Source: Methylopila sp. 73B (lineage in GTDB: Bacteria > Pseudomonadota > Alphaproteobacteria > Rhizobiales > Methylopilaceae). From it: a DNA stretch of 64,000 nt. The position numbers were made by a program, and so were the translations under genes. Where the stretch lies: positions 4,094,501 through 4,158,500 of the forward strand of contig NZ_JAFV01000001.1 in the NCBI RefSeq assembly GCF_000526315.1. The letters are read 5' to 3'. This document shows, piece after piece, positions 22,717-31,879 of the stretch (position 1 is its first letter; each line of letters starts with the position of its first letter). Under the pieces are notes generated by a model. The model did no database searches and was not told the origin of the DNA. It worked only from the letters and a program-made list of their open reading frames with translations.

Positions 22717-22866
22717 GCGCTGCCTCTAGCAGGCCCCGCCGCGCAGGAACAGGCGCAGAGCCGCAGGGCGGCGGACTTGTGGGCGCCCGGCGAACCGGTC
22801 CATGGTGGCGCCGATGCGCGGCCGTCGCGAAGCGACCCTGCGCGGAAGCCTCGGAGGTCCGGACAC

Positions 22867-24915
22867 GTGACGTTCATCGATCGGCGCGCCGCCGCTTTCG
22901 CACTCGTTGCGGCGCTGTCCACGGCGCCTGCGGCCGCGCGCGAGACCTCCTTCGACATCGATTCCCTCGCCGGCCGCTCCTCGCTCGCCGGCGCCTATCT
23001 CGCGGGCCGGGTGGCCGGCGCGCAGCGCGACGTCGACGCGGCGGCGGCGTTCTTCCGCGCGGCGCTGAAAGCCGATCCGCGCAACCCCCAGCTGCTTGAA
23101 CGCGCCTTCCTCCTTAGCCTCGCCGAGGGCGGCGAGGGCGACGCGATGCGCCTGGCCGAGCGGGTGGTCGCCGCCGATCCGACCAACCGGGTCGCGCAGC
23201 TCGCCCTGGCGGTGCGCGCGCTGAAGACCGGGTCCTACGGCTCCGCGCGCTCCGCGCTGGAAAAGGGCGCGCGGGGGCCGCTCGCCGATCTGAGCGTCAG
23301 CCTGCTGTCCGGCTGGTCCTGGGTCGGCTCCAACCAGCCGCAGCGCGCCTTCGCCGCGCTCGACAAGCTTCAGGGCGCGGACTTCTTCGGCGCCTTCCGC
23401 GACTACCACGCGGCGCTGATCGCGGACCTCACGGGCCGGAAGGACGAAGCCGAGAAGCGGTTCGCCGCCGCGCTCTCGGGCGACGGGGCCGCCCTGCGCG
23501 TGGCGCTCGCCGCGGCCTCGTTCCGGGCGCGCAACGGCGACGCGGCGGGCGCGCTGAAGGCGCTCGACGATTTCGAGAAGAACGGGCCACGCCATCCGCT
23601 CGCCCGCGAGATGCGCGAGATGATCGCCCAGGGCCGCGCGCCCGAGCGCGTGGCCTCGAACGCCCAGGAGGGCGTGGCGGAGGTGCTCTACGGCATCGGC
23701 GGCGCGCTCGCCCGGCAGGGGGGCGAGGACCTCGCCACCGTCTATCTCCAACTGGCGCTCTACGTTCAGCCCGAGCATCCGATGGCGCTCGTGACGCTGG
23801 CCGATCTCTACGACCAGCTGAACCAGTACGAAGACGCGATCGCGGTCTACGAGCGCGTGCCCGCCTCCTCGCCGTTGAAGCGCAACGCGGACATCCAGAG
23901 CGCGATCGACCTCGACCGCCTCGACAAGACCGACGAGGCGAAGGCGCGCCTCGCCAAGCTGATCGCCGCGGCGCCGGACGACCAGGAGGCTCTGGTCGCC
24001 CTCGGCAACATCGAGCGCGGGCGCGAACAGTTCAAAGAGGCGGCCGAGACCTACACCAAGGCGATCGACCTGATCTCCGCCGCGAAGACTGCGGAGCCGG
24101 CGGCGGTCGCGCCGGCGCCTGCGGCCGCGCCGCAGGCGGACGGGGCGCCGAAGCCCTACGTCGTCAAGGCCCGCGACAGCCTGTGGACGCTCGCCCGCGA
24201 TCATCTCGGCGACCCGAAGCGCTGGCCGGAGCTCGCGGCGTTCAACCGCGCAAACGGCGTGCGCATCCCGCGGTCCGGCGCGCTCGCGCCGGGACAGACG
24301 ATCGTGCTGCCCGCCCAGGCGCAGGCCGCCGAAGCCGCGGCGCCCGCGACGGCGCCCGTGGCGGCCCCGGCCGCCGCTCAGCCCGCCGCGGCGAGCCGGG
24401 CGGACTGGTCGCTCTATTACGTCCGCGGCATCGCCTACGAGCGCTCCAAGGAATGGGCGAAGTCGGAGGCCGACCTGAAGAAGGCCCTGTCGCTGGTCCC
24501 CGACCAGCCGCTCGTGCTCAACTACCTCGGCTACTCCTGGATCGATCAGGGCATCCACCTCGACGAGGGGATGAAGATGATCCAGCGGGCGGTCGAGCTG
24601 CGGCCGGACGACGGCTACATTGTCGACAGCTTGGGCTGGGCGCACTTTAAACTGGGACAGTTCGACGACGCCGTCCGCGAGCTGGAGCGCGCGGTCGAGC
24701 TTCGGCCGCAGGACCCGGTCATGAACGACCATCTCGGCGACGCCTACTGGAAGGTCGGCCGCAAGCTCGAGGCGGGGTTCCAGTGGAGCCACGCCCGCGA
24801 CCTCAACCCTGAGCCGGCCGAGCTCAAGAAGATCGAAGCCAAGCTCAAAGACGGCCTGCCGGAGACGCCGCCGACCAGCGCCGCCGACGCGCAGGAGAAG
24901 AAGGGCGGCGGCTGA
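22867..24915 (+). CDS. Exported TPR-repeat protein with an internal LysM domain
   Basis: This 682-residue protein starts at GTG with GGAGG 9 bases upstream. Signal peptide: [20 protein letters not shown], cleavage near AAARE. TPR-like helices fill residues about 40-410 (for example [20 protein letters not shown] and [21 protein letters not shown]). A LysM module follows at about 430-480 ([20 protein letters not shown], then [20 protein letters not shown]), then an Ala/Pro linker and a second TPR block ([52 protein letters not shown]). LysM suggests peptidoglycan binding in the periplasm. TPR genes often precede ispE in Rhizobiales; the LysM insertion is unusual to me. ispE follows 19 bases downstream. 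Confidence 0.88.
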   Translation: MTFIDRRAAAFALVAALSTAPAAARETSFDIDSLAGRSSLAGAYLAGRVAGAQRDVDAAAAFFRAALKADPRNPQLLERAFLLSLAEGGEGDAMRLAERVVAADPTNRVAQLALAVRALKTGSYGSARSALEKGARGPLADLSVSLLSGWSWVGSNQPQRAFAALDKLQGADFFGAFRDYHAALIADLTGRKDEAEKRFAAALSGDGAALRVALAAASFRARNGDAAGALKALDDFEKNGPRHPLAREMREMIAQGRAPERVASNAQEGVAEVLYGIGGALARQGGEDLATVYLQLALYVQPEHPMALVTLADLYDQLNQYEDAIAVYERVPASSPLKRNADIQSAIDLDRLDKTDEAKARLAKLIAAAPDDQEALVALGNIERGREQFKEAAETYTKAIDLISAAKTAEPAAVAPAPAAAPQADGAPKPYVVKARDSLWTLARDHLGDPKRWPELAAFNRANGVRIPRSGALAPGQTIVLPAQAQAAEAAAPATAPVAAPAAAQPAAASRADWSLYYVRGIAYERSKEWAKSEADLKKALSLVPDQPLVLNYLGYSWIDQGIHLDEGMKMIQRAVELRPDDGYIVDSLGWAHFKLGQFDDAVRELERAVELRPQDPVMNDHLGDAYWKVGRKLEAGFQWSHARDLNPEPAELKKIEAKLKDGLPETPPTSAADAQEKKGGG

Positions 24916-24934
24916 AGCCGCGCGACCGCGCGCG

Positions 24935-25780
24935 ATGCTGCTTCGCGAACGCGCCCCGGCCAAGGTCAACCTGACGCTCCACGTGCTCGGGCGCCGGGAC
25001 GACGGCTACCATGACCTCGACAGCCTGACGGCCTTCGCCGGCTGCGCCGCGGACGCGCTCACGCTCGATCCCGCATCGCCCTTCGGGCTGACGGTCGACG
25101 GCCCGTTCGCCAGGCCGGCCGGCGACGGAGACGACAATCTCGTGCTGAAGGCCGCCCGCGCCCTCGCGGGGCGCGTCCACGGCCTGACGCTCGGCGCCTT
25201 CGCGCTGACGAAGCGCATCCCGGTGGCGGCGGGCCTCGGCGGCGGCTCCGCGGACGCCGCGGCCGCGCTGCGGCTGCTGGCGCAGCTCAACGGGCTCGCG
25301 AACGACGACCACCGCCTTCTCGACGCGGCGGCCGAGGCCGGCTCCGACGTGCCGGTGTGCCTGCGCTCCCGGGCCGCGCGCATGACCGGGCGCGGCGAGG
25401 TGGTGACCCCCGTCGAGATCGCGCCGACGCCGGCGGTGCTGATGAACCCCATGCGTCCCACGCCGACCGCCGAGGTGTTCCGCGCGCTTGGTCTGGCCCC
25501 CGGCGAGACGCGCGACGGCGACGCGCCGCCGGAAGACGCCGCGGCCTGGATCGCCCGCGGCCGCAACGACCTGGAGGCGGCGGCGGTCCGCATCGCGCCG
25601 GAGATCGCGGCCGGGCTGCTGATGCTCGCCTCCCAGACGGGCTGCCGGACCGCGCGCATGTCCGGCTCCGGCGCGACGGTGTTCGGCCTGTTCGGCACGG
25701 CGCAGGAGGCCCGCCGCGCCGCGCGCGCGCTGGCGAAGGCGGCGCCCGCCTGGTGGGTCCGCTCCACGATGCTGCGCTGA
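24935..25780 (+). CDS. ispE: 4-diphosphocytidyl-2-C-methyl-D-erythritol kinase
   Basis: This is the GHMP kinase of the non-mevalonate isoprenoid pathway; it phosphorylates CDP-ME at the 2-hydroxyl. The 281 residues show [20 protein letters not shown] at the N-terminus, the glycine-rich ATP loop [20 protein letters not shown] and the C-terminal [12 protein letters not shown], all expected. It follows the TPR/LysM gene closely and precedes a YnfA-like gene by 7 bases. A polyprenyl synthase that uses the pathway's products lies about 1 kb downstream on the other strand. Confidence 0.96.
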   Translation: MLLRERAPAKVNLTLHVLGRRDDGYHDLDSLTAFAGCAADALTLDPASPFGLTVDGPFARPAGDGDDNLVLKAARALAGRVHGLTLGAFALTKRIPVAAGLGGGSADAAAALRLLAQLNGLANDDHRLLDAAAEAGSDVPVCLRSRAARMTGRGEVVTPVEIAPTPAVLMNPMRPTPTAEVFRALGLAPGETRDGDAPPEDAAAWIARGRNDLEAAAVRIAPEIAAGLLMLASQTGCRTARMSGSGATVFGLFGTAQEARRAARALAKAAPAWWVRSTMLR

Positions 25781-25787
25781 GGAACGC

Positions 25788-26108
25788 ATGACGCCGGTCA
25801 TCTACGTCGCCGCGGCGCTGGCCGAAATCGCCGGCTGCTTCGCCTTCTGGGCGGTGCTCCGTCTCGGCGCGACGCCGGCGTGGCTCGCGGCGGGCGCCGT
25901 CTCGCTCCTGCTCTTCGCCTGGCTCCTCACGCTGGTCGACGCCGCGGCGGCCGGCCGCGCCTACGCGGCCTATGGCGGCGTCTACGTCGCGGCCTCGCTC
26001 GGCTGGCTCTGGGCGGTGGAGGGCGTCCGGCCTGATCGCTGGGACCTCACGGGCTCCGCGATCTGCGTCGCCGGCGCGGCGGTGGTGCTGTTCGGGCCGC
26101 GGGGGTGA
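25788..26108 (+). CDS. YnfA/UPF0060 family small membrane protein
   Basis: This 106-residue protein has four hydrophobic segments. Family motifs are [20 protein letters not shown] at the N-terminus, [20 protein letters not shown] and a C-terminal [11 protein letters not shown]. YnfA proteins are small drug-metabolite-type exporters in the inner membrane; substrates are poorly known. It begins 7 bases after the ispE stop, so it is probably co-transcribed. Confidence 0.92.
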   Translation: MTPVIYVAAALAEIAGCFAFWAVLRLGATPAWLAAGAVSLLLFAWLLTLVDAAAAGRAYAAYGGVYVAASLGWLWAVEGVRPDRWDLTGSAICVAGAAVVLFGPRG

Positions 26109-26111
26109 GCC

Positions 26112-26396
26112 TCAGCCGATTATCGGTCGGCGTGCGCCGTGACGGATCGTGAGCACGTCCAGGGAGCCTGCGGCGACATCGATGCGGTAGAAGATCAGAT
26201 ACGGAAAACGGGAGACGCTGAATCTGCGAACGCCTCGCTCCTGAAGGCGTCCGGCGTGCGGATGCTCCTCGATGACGCGGATCGCGGCCCAAAGCGCCTG
26301 CTCGACGCGAGCGGCCGCCGATGGATTTTGCGATTTCAGATACCCGCCGATCTCGCGAATGTCGCGCGCCGCGCGGCGCGTGAGGCGAGCGTTCAT
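26112..26396 (-). CDS. Type II toxin, RelE/ParE family
   Basis: This is a 94-residue basic protein with the RelE/ParE fold: MNARLTRRAARDIREIGGYL, a helix pair to about residue 45, then GVRRFSVSRFPYLIFYRIDV and the C-terminal LDVLTIRHGARRP, the usual ParE ending. It would poison gyrase (ParE type) or cleave translated mRNA (RelE type); the C-terminal IRHGARRP favours ParE. Its ATG overlaps the antitoxin stop by 4 bases. Confidence 0.9.
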   Translation of the reverse strand: MNARLTRRAARDIREIGGYLKSQNPSAAARVEQALWAAIRVIEEHPHAGRLQERGVRRFSVSRFPYLIFYRIDVAAGSLDVLTIRHGARRPIIG

Positions 26397-26620
26397 CGCC
26401 GGAAGCTTCGAAACGCCTCCGCGACCTCCTCATGCGAGGCGAACTCGCCCCGCTCGGCCTGCGCGAGCCCTTCGAGTATGGCCTCGCGGTGTTCCGGAGG
26501 CAGAGGCTCGGCCGACGCGTCGTCATTGAACACGTCGAGAATGAAGCGTGCGATCGCGTCCTGCGCGTTAGGGGACATCCGGCGCGCGACGTCGACCGCT
26601 TCGTCCAACAGCTTCGTCAT
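26393..26620 (-). CDS. Antitoxin of the RelE/ParE-type pair
   Basis: This 75-residue acidic protein precedes and overlaps the toxin gene. The N-terminus MTKLLDEAVDVARRMSPNAQ and the middle DAIARFILDVFNDDASAEPL are typical of short antitoxins paired with ParE; the C-terminus GEFASHEEVAEAFRSFRR would wrap the toxin. ATG 26620 is used; an upstream in-frame start adds 21 residues without motif support. The pair is inserted between ynfA and the polyprenyl synthase gene. Confidence 0.85.
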   Translation of the reverse strand: MTKLLDEAVDVARRMSPNAQDAIARFILDVFNDDASAEPLPPEHREAILEGLAQAERGEFASHEEVAEAFRSFRR

Positions 26621-26693
26621 CCGACGACCCGATCCGACTTGAGGCTCCGGTCGGAATGTGACGCCGCAAGCTGCGCTCCGCAAGCGTCGCCCC

Positions 26694-27710
26694 TCAGTGC
26701 GCCCGCGCCGTCACGAAGCCCACCACGTCGAGCAACGGCTTCGCCTGCGGCCGATCCTGGAACAGGGCGAGAGCGTCGCGGGCCATCGCGCCGTAGTGGC
26801 GGGCGCGCTCCAGAGTGGCGTCGATCGCGCCATGCTTCGCGAGCAGGCGGATCGCCTCGGGAAGGTCGCCGTCCTCAATCTTCCCCTCTTCGAGGGTGCG
26901 CTTCCAGAAGGCGCGCTCGTCCTCGGAGCCGCGGCGGTAGGCGAGCACGACGGGCAGGGTGATCTTGCCCTCGCGGAAGTCGTCGCCGACCTTCTTGCCG
27001 AGCTTGGCCTCGCGCCCGCCGTAGTCGAGCGCGTCGTCGACCAGCTGGAAGGCGATGCCGAGGTTCATGCCATAGGACCGGGCGGCGGCCTGCTCCGCCT
27101 TCGGGCGGTTCGCGATCACCGGCCCGACCTCGCAGGCGGCGGCGAACAGGGCGGCGGTCTTGCCGCGCACCACGGCGAGGTAGTCGTCCTCGGTGGTCGC
27201 GGTGTTCTTGGCGGCGGCGAGCTGCATCACCTCGCCCTCGGCGATCACGGCCGCGGCGTCGGCGAGGATGCGGAGCGCCTCGAGCGAGCCGACCTCGACC
27301 ATCATCTTGAAGGCCTGGCCGAGCAGGAAGTCGCCCACCAGCACGCTCGCCTCGTTGCCCCAGAGCATGCGGGCGGCGAGCTTGCCGCGGCGCATCTCGG
27401 AGCCGTCGACCACGTCGTCGTGCAGCAGCGTCGCGGTGTGCATGAACTCGACGGAGGCCGCGAGCTTCACGTCGCCGTCGCCGGAGTAGCCGGAGAGCGC
27501 CGCGGTCGCGAGCGTCAGCATCGGGCGCAGACGCTTGCCGCCGGAGTTGATGAGATGGTTCGCGACCTCGGGGATCATCGCCACGTCCGATCCCGTGCGG
27601 GACAGGATGAAGGCGTTGACGCGCTCCATGCCGGGCGTGACGAGCTCCACGAGCGGGCCGACGCCAGCGGTCTCGCCGCCGTCCTGCCGCTCGTCCAACG
27701 GTACCACCAC
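26694..27710 (-). CDS. Polyprenyl diphosphate synthase (quinone side chain, octa-/decaprenyl)
   Basis: This trans-isoprenyl diphosphate synthase of 338 residues elongates FPP with IPP to the ubiquinone side-chain precursor. The two aspartate-rich motifs are LLHDDVVDGSEMRRG (first, DDxxD) and FQLVDDALDYGG (second). GGKRLRPML and LVGDFLLGQAFKMMVE are further signatures. The start is one of two adjacent GTG codons (27710 or 27707). Since Rhizobiales mostly use ubiquinone-10, decaprenyl synthase is the likely product length, but chain length cannot be read with confidence. Confidence 0.92.
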   Translation of the reverse strand: MVVPLDERQDGGETAGVGPLVELVTPGMERVNAFILSRTGSDVAMIPEVANHLINSGGKRLRPMLTLATAALSGYSGDGDVKLAASVEFMHTATLLHDDVVDGSEMRRGKLAARMLWGNEASVLVGDFLLGQAFKMMVEVGSLEALRILADAAAVIAEGEVMQLAAAKNTATTEDDYLAVVRGKTAALFAAACEVGPVIANRPKAEQAAARSYGMNLGIAFQLVDDALDYGGREAKLGKKVGDDFREGKITLPVVLAYRRGSEDERAFWKRTLEEGKIEDGDLPEAIRLLAKHGAIDATLERARHYGAMARDALALFQDRPQAKPLLDVVGFVTARAH

Positions 27711-27804
27711 GCCCAAACCCGGCGCTCCTCGACAGTTGCGAACGGGCGGGACCCTACCCAGAGGCCTCCAGAGGCACAAGCCGAAACGTCCGGGGGGCTG
27801 ACCG

Positions 27805-27912
27805 TCAGTGCGCGCCGAGCGCCTGCCCGACGGCTTTGGCCGCCATCAGCTGCTGGGAGGCGAGGACCACCAGGAGAATGGCGACGATGAGGGCGGTCAA
27901 CTCGGTACGCAT
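27805..27912 (-). CDS. Possible 35-residue membrane micropeptide
   Basis: A very short frame starts MRTELTALIVAILLVVLASQ and ends QALGAH. One hydrophobic helix covers almost the whole protein. It lies about 95 bases upstream of the polyprenyl synthase start in the same direction. The ribosome site is weak (GAAGAG). Small single-helix proteins like this accompany many Rhizobiales genes but coding is uncertain. Confidence 0.4.
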   Translation of the reverse strand: MRTELTALIVAILLVVLASQQLMAAKAVGQALGAH

Positions 27913-28118
27913 GGCGCTCTTCACTCACGAGGGCGTCGGTCACAGGCCGGGACGATCGAGGGCGGTCGGGGCGCAAGTGGGGCCGGCGTGAGGCCGTCGC
28001 CGCCCAAGATGTAAACGCACGGCAACGTTCGCCCCGCTGTGGCGCCGCCGCCACGTCGCGCGTTGCTCCGGCAAGCTCGGCGGGCCATCATGGCCGCGTC
28101 GAAACCGAACGGAACGCG

Positions 28119-28349
28119 ATGCAGGAAATCCTCAGAAGCAACGACCGGGTGCTGCTCTCCTTCGTGCAGGCCACCCTGACCGACGCCGGCCTGGAGCACA
28201 TCGTGCTCGACGCGAACATGAGCGTGCTCGAGGGCTCGCTGGGCATTCTCGCGGCCCGCGTGCTGGTGGGCGACGAGGACGCGGCGGAGGCCCGGCGCAT
28301 TCTGGCGGACAGCGGCCTGTCGCACGAGCTTCGCCCCGAGCCGCAGTGA
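28119..28349 (+). CDS. DUF2007 domain protein
   Basis: This 76-residue protein begins MQEILRSNDRVLLSFVQATL and has the DUF2007 pattern: a strand for position in sequence, the helix SFVQATLTDAGLEHIVLD, then ARVLVGDEDAAEARRILAD. The family is described as putative signal-transducing and binds nothing known. It overlaps the next gene (GTGA), a methyltransferase, which is a conserved pairing in Rhizobiales as far as I recall. Confidence 0.85.
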   Translation: MQEILRSNDRVLLSFVQATLTDAGLEHIVLDANMSVLEGSLGILAARVLVGDEDAAEARRILADSGLSHELRPEPQ

Positions 28350-29164
28350 GCGGCGACCTTTCCGACGACCTGTTTTTCGGCGGGCGACTGAAGCTGCTGC
28401 AGCCCCGCAAGGGCCACCGCGTCGGCACCGATGCGGCGCTGCTGACGGCGGCTGCGCGGGGCCGGATGGCGGACGGCGGGCTGGTCGCGGATTTCGGGGC
28501 CGGCGTGGGCGCCGTCGGCCTGTCGCTTGCCCTGAGCGGGGCCGGCCGCGCGACGCTGGTGGAGATCGACCCGGCGACGGCGGGAATCGCCGTCGAGAAC
28601 ATCCGGCGCAACGGCCTCGGCGACAAGGTCGAGGTCCGGACCGGCGACGTCGCGGACGTCGGGCGAAGCGATCGCTCGCCCCGCCGCGACTCGCTCGACC
28701 TGGTGGTCGCGAACCCGCCGTTCGACGCGGCGCGCCGGTTCCGCGCCTCGCCGGACGCCGACAAGGCGCGCGCCCATGCGGCGGACGAGGGATTGGTCGA
28801 CATCTGGATGCGCGCCGCCGCCCGGGTGCTGCGGCCCGGTGGATGCCTCGTGATGATTCATCGTCCGGAGGCGATCGGCGACCTGGTCGCGCGGTCGGAG
28901 GGGCGCTTCGGCGGGGCCCGGCTGCGGGCGGTGCACGCGCGCGCCGCCGAGCCGGCCATCCGCATCCTGTTCGCGGCGCGAAAAGGAAGTCGCGGCGCGC
29001 TGGCGCTGCTGCCGCCCCTTGTGCTTCACGGCGAAGGCGACGCCTTCACCCCGGAGGCGATGGACATCCAGCGCGGGGAGGCGACGCTCGCGATGGACGA
29101 CACGAAAACGCCGGCCGCAAGGGCCGGCGTCGTTCGCGTCAGGTCCGACGCTCCGGATCAGTAG
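28346..29164 (+). CDS. tRNA1(Val) (adenine(37)-N6)-methyltransferase-like SAM methyltransferase
   Basis: This Rossmann-type methyltransferase of 272 residues has ADFGAGVGAVGLSLALSGAG as the SAM-binding loop and LVVANPPFDAARRF as the NPPF catalytic motif that marks N6-adenine methyltransferases of the TrmN6/YfiC group. The N-terminal LLQPRKGHRVGTDAALLTAA is typical of that group. GTG start overlapping the DUF2007 stop. The 3' end overlaps the stop of a convergent small gene by 7 bases and also carries that gene's terminator hairpin. Confidence 0.87.
   Translation: MSGDLSDDLFFGGRLKLLQPRKGHRVGTDAALLTAAARGRMADGGLVADFGAGVGAVGLSLALSGAGRATLVEIDPATAGIAVENIRRNGLGDKVEVRTGDVADVGRSDRSPRRDSLDLVVANPPFDAARRFRASPDADKARAHAADEGLVDIWMRAAARVLRPGGCLVMIHRPEAIGDLVARSEGRFGGARLRAVHARAAEPAIRILFAARKGSRGALALLPPLVLHGEGDAFTPEAMDIQRGEATLAMDDTKTPAARAGVVRVRSDAPDQ
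29104..29130 (-). terminator. Terminator for the Tyr-rich secreted protein gene
   Basis: ACGCCGGCC (29108-29116) pairs with GGCCGGCGT (29122-29130); on the minus strand TTTT follows the stem. It lies inside the end of the convergent methyltransferase coding region. Confidence 0.55.
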
Positions 29165-29484
29165 TAGCGGCGGCCGCAGACCTCGCGGGTGCGGGTCACG
29201 TAGCGGTAGCCGTTCCACGACCGCACGGTCGTCACGCGGCAGCGCGGACGCGCCGGGCCATAGCCGTAATAGCGCGGGCGGGGCGCGTAGTAGCCGTAAT
29301 ACGGCCGCTCGCGGTAACGGTGACGATAGCCGCGGTGATAGGCCGGCTCGTAATAGCCGCCGCCGTAGTAGCCGGGGCTGCCCACCCCGACGCGCACCGA
29401 CACATCGCCCGCGGAAGCGGCCGTCGGGACGGCGGCGAAGCCGCCAGCGGCGAGGGCTGCGGCGAGAACGAACTTACGAAACAT
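29158..29484 (-). CDS. Secreted Tyr/Gly/Arg-rich small protein
   Basis: This 108-residue protein has a clear signal peptide (MFRKFVLAAALAAGGFAAVP, cleavage near ASAGD). The mature part starts GDVSVRVGVGSPGYYGGGYY and is full of Tyr, Gly, Arg and Pro (RGYRHRYRERPYYGYYAPRP), ending with two cysteines that could pair (ARPRCRVTT, TREVCGRRYY). Rhizobiales have many such low-complexity exported proteins; some associate with the envelope. Function is unknown. GGAGGACGCC lies before the ATG. Confidence 0.8.
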   Translation of the reverse strand: MFRKFVLAAALAAGGFAAVPTAASAGDVSVRVGVGSPGYYGGGYYEPAYHRGYRHRYRERPYYGYYAPRPRYYGYGPARPRCRVTTVRSWNGYRYVTRTREVCGRRYY

Positions 29485-29686
29485 GGCGTCCTCCTCAGGA
29501 CAGGGGCGGCGCGCGATGCCGCGGAGCGCCCTGAAAGCCGTCGGCTCGCGCCGTCTGCGTCATCGCAGACCAACCAAGCCGTCTTGCTCCTAGAAGTAGG
29601 GCGCACCCCCTGAATTCTCTCTGAGCCCTTCGTTCATCAGGGGTTCATCGACGCCTCCTGCGTTGGCGCCGCAGCCTCGGGCGCCT

Positions 29687-30568
29687 ATGTCTCCGCGCAT
29701 GAGCCTCTTGACCTCCGCCCGCCTCAGGGCCGCCCTTCGCCCCGTTCTGCCGGCCCGCTGGCGAACTCCCTCCACCGTCGTTCCCGTCGTCCGCCTCCAA
29801 GGCGCAATCGGGATCGGCACGCCGTTCCGACCGGCGGTGACCCTGTCGAGCGTCGCGGGGGCTCTCGAAAAGGCCTTCGCGGTCGAGGGCGCCAAGGAGG
29901 TCGCGATCATCGTGAACTCGCCCGGCGGCTCGCCGGTGCAAGCGCACCTCATCTGTCGCCGGATCCGCCAACTCGCGGACGAAACGAGCCTCCCCGTGAC
30001 CATCGTTGTCGAGGACGTCGCCGCGTCCGGAGGCTACATGATCGCCTGCGCCGGCGACGAGATCGTCGCCGATCCCTCGTCGATCGTCGGCTCCATCGGC
30101 GTCGTCTCCGCAGGCTTCGGATTCGACCGCGCGATCGAGCGCCTCGGGATCGACCGGCGCCTCTACACCTCCGGCGAGAACAAGGCGATCCTCGACCCGT
30201 TCCAGCCGGAAAAGGTCGAGGACGTCGAGCGGCTGAAGGAGATTCAGCGCGAGGTTCACGAGCATTTCATCGCGCTCGTGAAGGAGAGGCGCGGGACGTC
30301 GCTCTCGGACGACGCCGAGCTGTTCACCGGGGCGTTCTGGACCGCCTCGTCGGGACTCGCGCTCGGCCTCGTCGATCGCATCGGAGACCTGCGCTCCGTC
30401 ATGCGTGAACGCTGGGGGGACAAGGTCGAACTGCGGCTGATGACGAAGCGAACTCCGCTGCTCAAGCGGATGATGGGCCGCGGCGGCGAAGGCGTGGAGG
30501 CGAGCCTGCCCGACGAGGCGATGGCGGCGATCGAGGCGCGCGCGCTCTGGTCCCGCTTCGGCTTGTGA
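29687..30568 (+). CDS. S49 family (SppA-like) signal-peptide peptidase
   Basis: This serine protease of about 293 residues uses a Ser-Lys dyad. The nucleophile region is VEDVAASGGYMIACAGDEIV and the lysine region is LYTSGENKAILDPFQ. PSSIVGSIGVVSAGFGFD also matches SppA of alphaproteobacteria. It degrades signal peptides left in the membrane or processes small membrane proteins. There is no strong N-terminal membrane segment, as in many SppA-C-like short forms. Starts at ATG 29687 or ATG 29699 are equally possible; a TTG further upstream is less likely. Confidence 0.9.
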   Translation: MSPRMSLLTSARLRAALRPVLPARWRTPSTVVPVVRLQGAIGIGTPFRPAVTLSSVAGALEKAFAVEGAKEVAIIVNSPGGSPVQAHLICRRIRQLADETSLPVTIVVEDVAASGGYMIACAGDEIVADPSSIVGSIGVVSAGFGFDRAIERLGIDRRLYTSGENKAILDPFQPEKVEDVERLKEIQREVHEHFIALVKERRGTSLSDDAELFTGAFWTASSGLALGLVDRIGDLRSVMRERWGDKVELRLMTKRTPLLKRMMGRGGEGVEASLPDEAMAAIEARALWSRFGL

Positions 30569-30669
30569 GCCTCGCGCGACAGGCTCTCTTGCCTGTCGCC
30601 GCAACGGCGTCATGATCGCGGGCGACGCTGGCCGTCCGCCAGTTCGGATGAAATCCTTCGGAGACCGCG

Positions 30670-30864
30670 ATGCCGCCGTTCCTCGTCTTCGCCGCCGCCG
30701 CCGCCGGCGCCGTCTACGGCGCGAAAGCGATCAAGCGCGAATGGCGTCGCATCAACCGCGAGCTCGAGGCCGCGGATCGCAACGCCGTCGACGCGGACAA
30801 GGCGTTGCGTCCCACGCTGCGCCGCGACCCCGCGACCGGCGAATGGCGGCCGGGCGGCCAGTGA
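30670..30864 (+). CDS. Small hypothetical protein with N-terminal hydrophobic segment
   Basis: This 64-residue protein is MPPFLVFAAAAAGAVYGAKA at the N-terminus (short membrane anchor), followed by a charged helix (KREWRRINRELEAADRNAVD) and RDPATGEWRPGGQ. GGAGACCGCG lies before the ATG. It falls between the S49 peptidase and glyQ on the same strand. Similar short proteins are common near peptidase genes in Rhizobiales; no role is known. Confidence 0.7.
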   Translation: MPPFLVFAAAAAGAVYGAKAIKREWRRINRELEAADRNAVDADKALRPTLRRDPATGEWRPGGQ

Positions 30865-30943
30865 CGGCCTGCGCCGCTTGACCCTGGAGGCCGGCCGCGA
30901 CTAGCGTCCGCGCGCTTTCCCGCCCTTCCGGACCGCGACTCCC

Positions 30944-31873
30944 ATGACCCCCGACGACGCCCTGAGCCCCTCCCGCTCGTTCCAGGGGCTTATCCTCACG
31001 CTGCAGCGGTTCTGGGCGGCGCAGGGCTGCGTCGTGCTGCAGCCCTACGACATGGAGGTCGGCGCCGGCACGTTCCACCCGGCGACGACGCTCCGGGCGC
31101 TCGGGCCGCGGCCCTGGAAGGCGGCCTACGTGCAGCCGTCACGGCGCCCGAAGGACGGCCGCTACGGCGAGAACCCTAACCGGTTCCAGCACTACTACCA
31201 GTTTCAGGTGATCCTGAAGCCCTCGCCCGCGAACCTGCAGGAGCTCTACCTCGACAGCCTGAAGGCCATCGGCCTCGACCCCGCGGTTCATGACGTGCGC
31301 TTCGTCGAGGACGACTGGGAAAGCCCGACGCTGGGCGCCTGGGGCCTCGGCTGGGAGTGCTGGTGCGACGGCATGGAGGTGTCGCAGTTCACCTATTTCC
31401 AGCAGGTCGCCGGCGTCGATTGCGATCCGGTTTCGGGCGAGCTGACCTACGGTCTCGAGCGCCTCGCGATGTACATCCAGGGAGTCGACCGCGGCTTCGA
31501 CCTGAACTTCAACGGCCGCGACGGCGACGAGAAGGTCACCTACGGCGACGTGTTCCGGCAGGCCGAGCAGGAGTACTCCCGCTACAACTTCGAGCACGCC
31601 GACGTCGATCTGCTGAAGCGGCATTTCGAGGACGCCGAGGCGGAGTGCCGGGCGCTGCTGAAGGCCGGCGACGCGGGCGAGGGCCGCCACCTGATGGCGA
31701 TGCCCGCCTACGACCAGGCCATCAAGGCGAGCCACGCCTTCAACCTGCTCGACGCGCGCGGCGTCATCTCTGTGACCGAGCGCCAGAGCTACATTCTGCG
31801 GGTGCGCGAGCTGGCGAAAGCCTGCGGCGCGGCCTGGCTGAAGACCGAGGCCGGCGGAGCCAAGGCGGCCTGA
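30944..31873 (+). CDS. glyQ: Glycyl-tRNA synthetase alpha subunit
   Basis: This is the catalytic alpha chain of the heterotetrameric bacterial GlyRS; it activates glycine with ATP for tRNA-Gly. The 309 residues carry [20 protein letters not shown] at the start, [16 protein letters not shown] and [16 protein letters not shown] (class II motifs) and [17 protein letters not shown] near the end. Its partner glyS is not the next gene: a flagellar operon begins on the opposite strand 6 bases after the stop. Confidence 0.97.
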   Translation: MTPDDALSPSRSFQGLILTLQRFWAAQGCVVLQPYDMEVGAGTFHPATTLRALGPRPWKAAYVQPSRRPKDGRYGENPNRFQHYYQFQVILKPSPANLQELYLDSLKAIGLDPAVHDVRFVEDDWESPTLGAWGLGWECWCDGMEVSQFTYFQQVAGVDCDPVSGELTYGLERLAMYIQGVDRGFDLNFNGRDGDEKVTYGDVFRQAEQEYSRYNFEHADVDLLKRHFEDAEAECRALLKAGDAGEGRHLMAMPAYDQAIKASHAFNLLDARGVISVTERQSYILRVRELAKACGAAWLKTEAGGAKAA

Positions 31874-31879
31874 CGGGCG

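Noticed and set aside
22726-24969. 747-residue frame opposite the TPR/LysM gene
   Set aside because: A shadow of high-GC codon use; Arg/Leu/Gly-rich with no domain. The opposite strand has signal peptide, TPR and LysM motifs.
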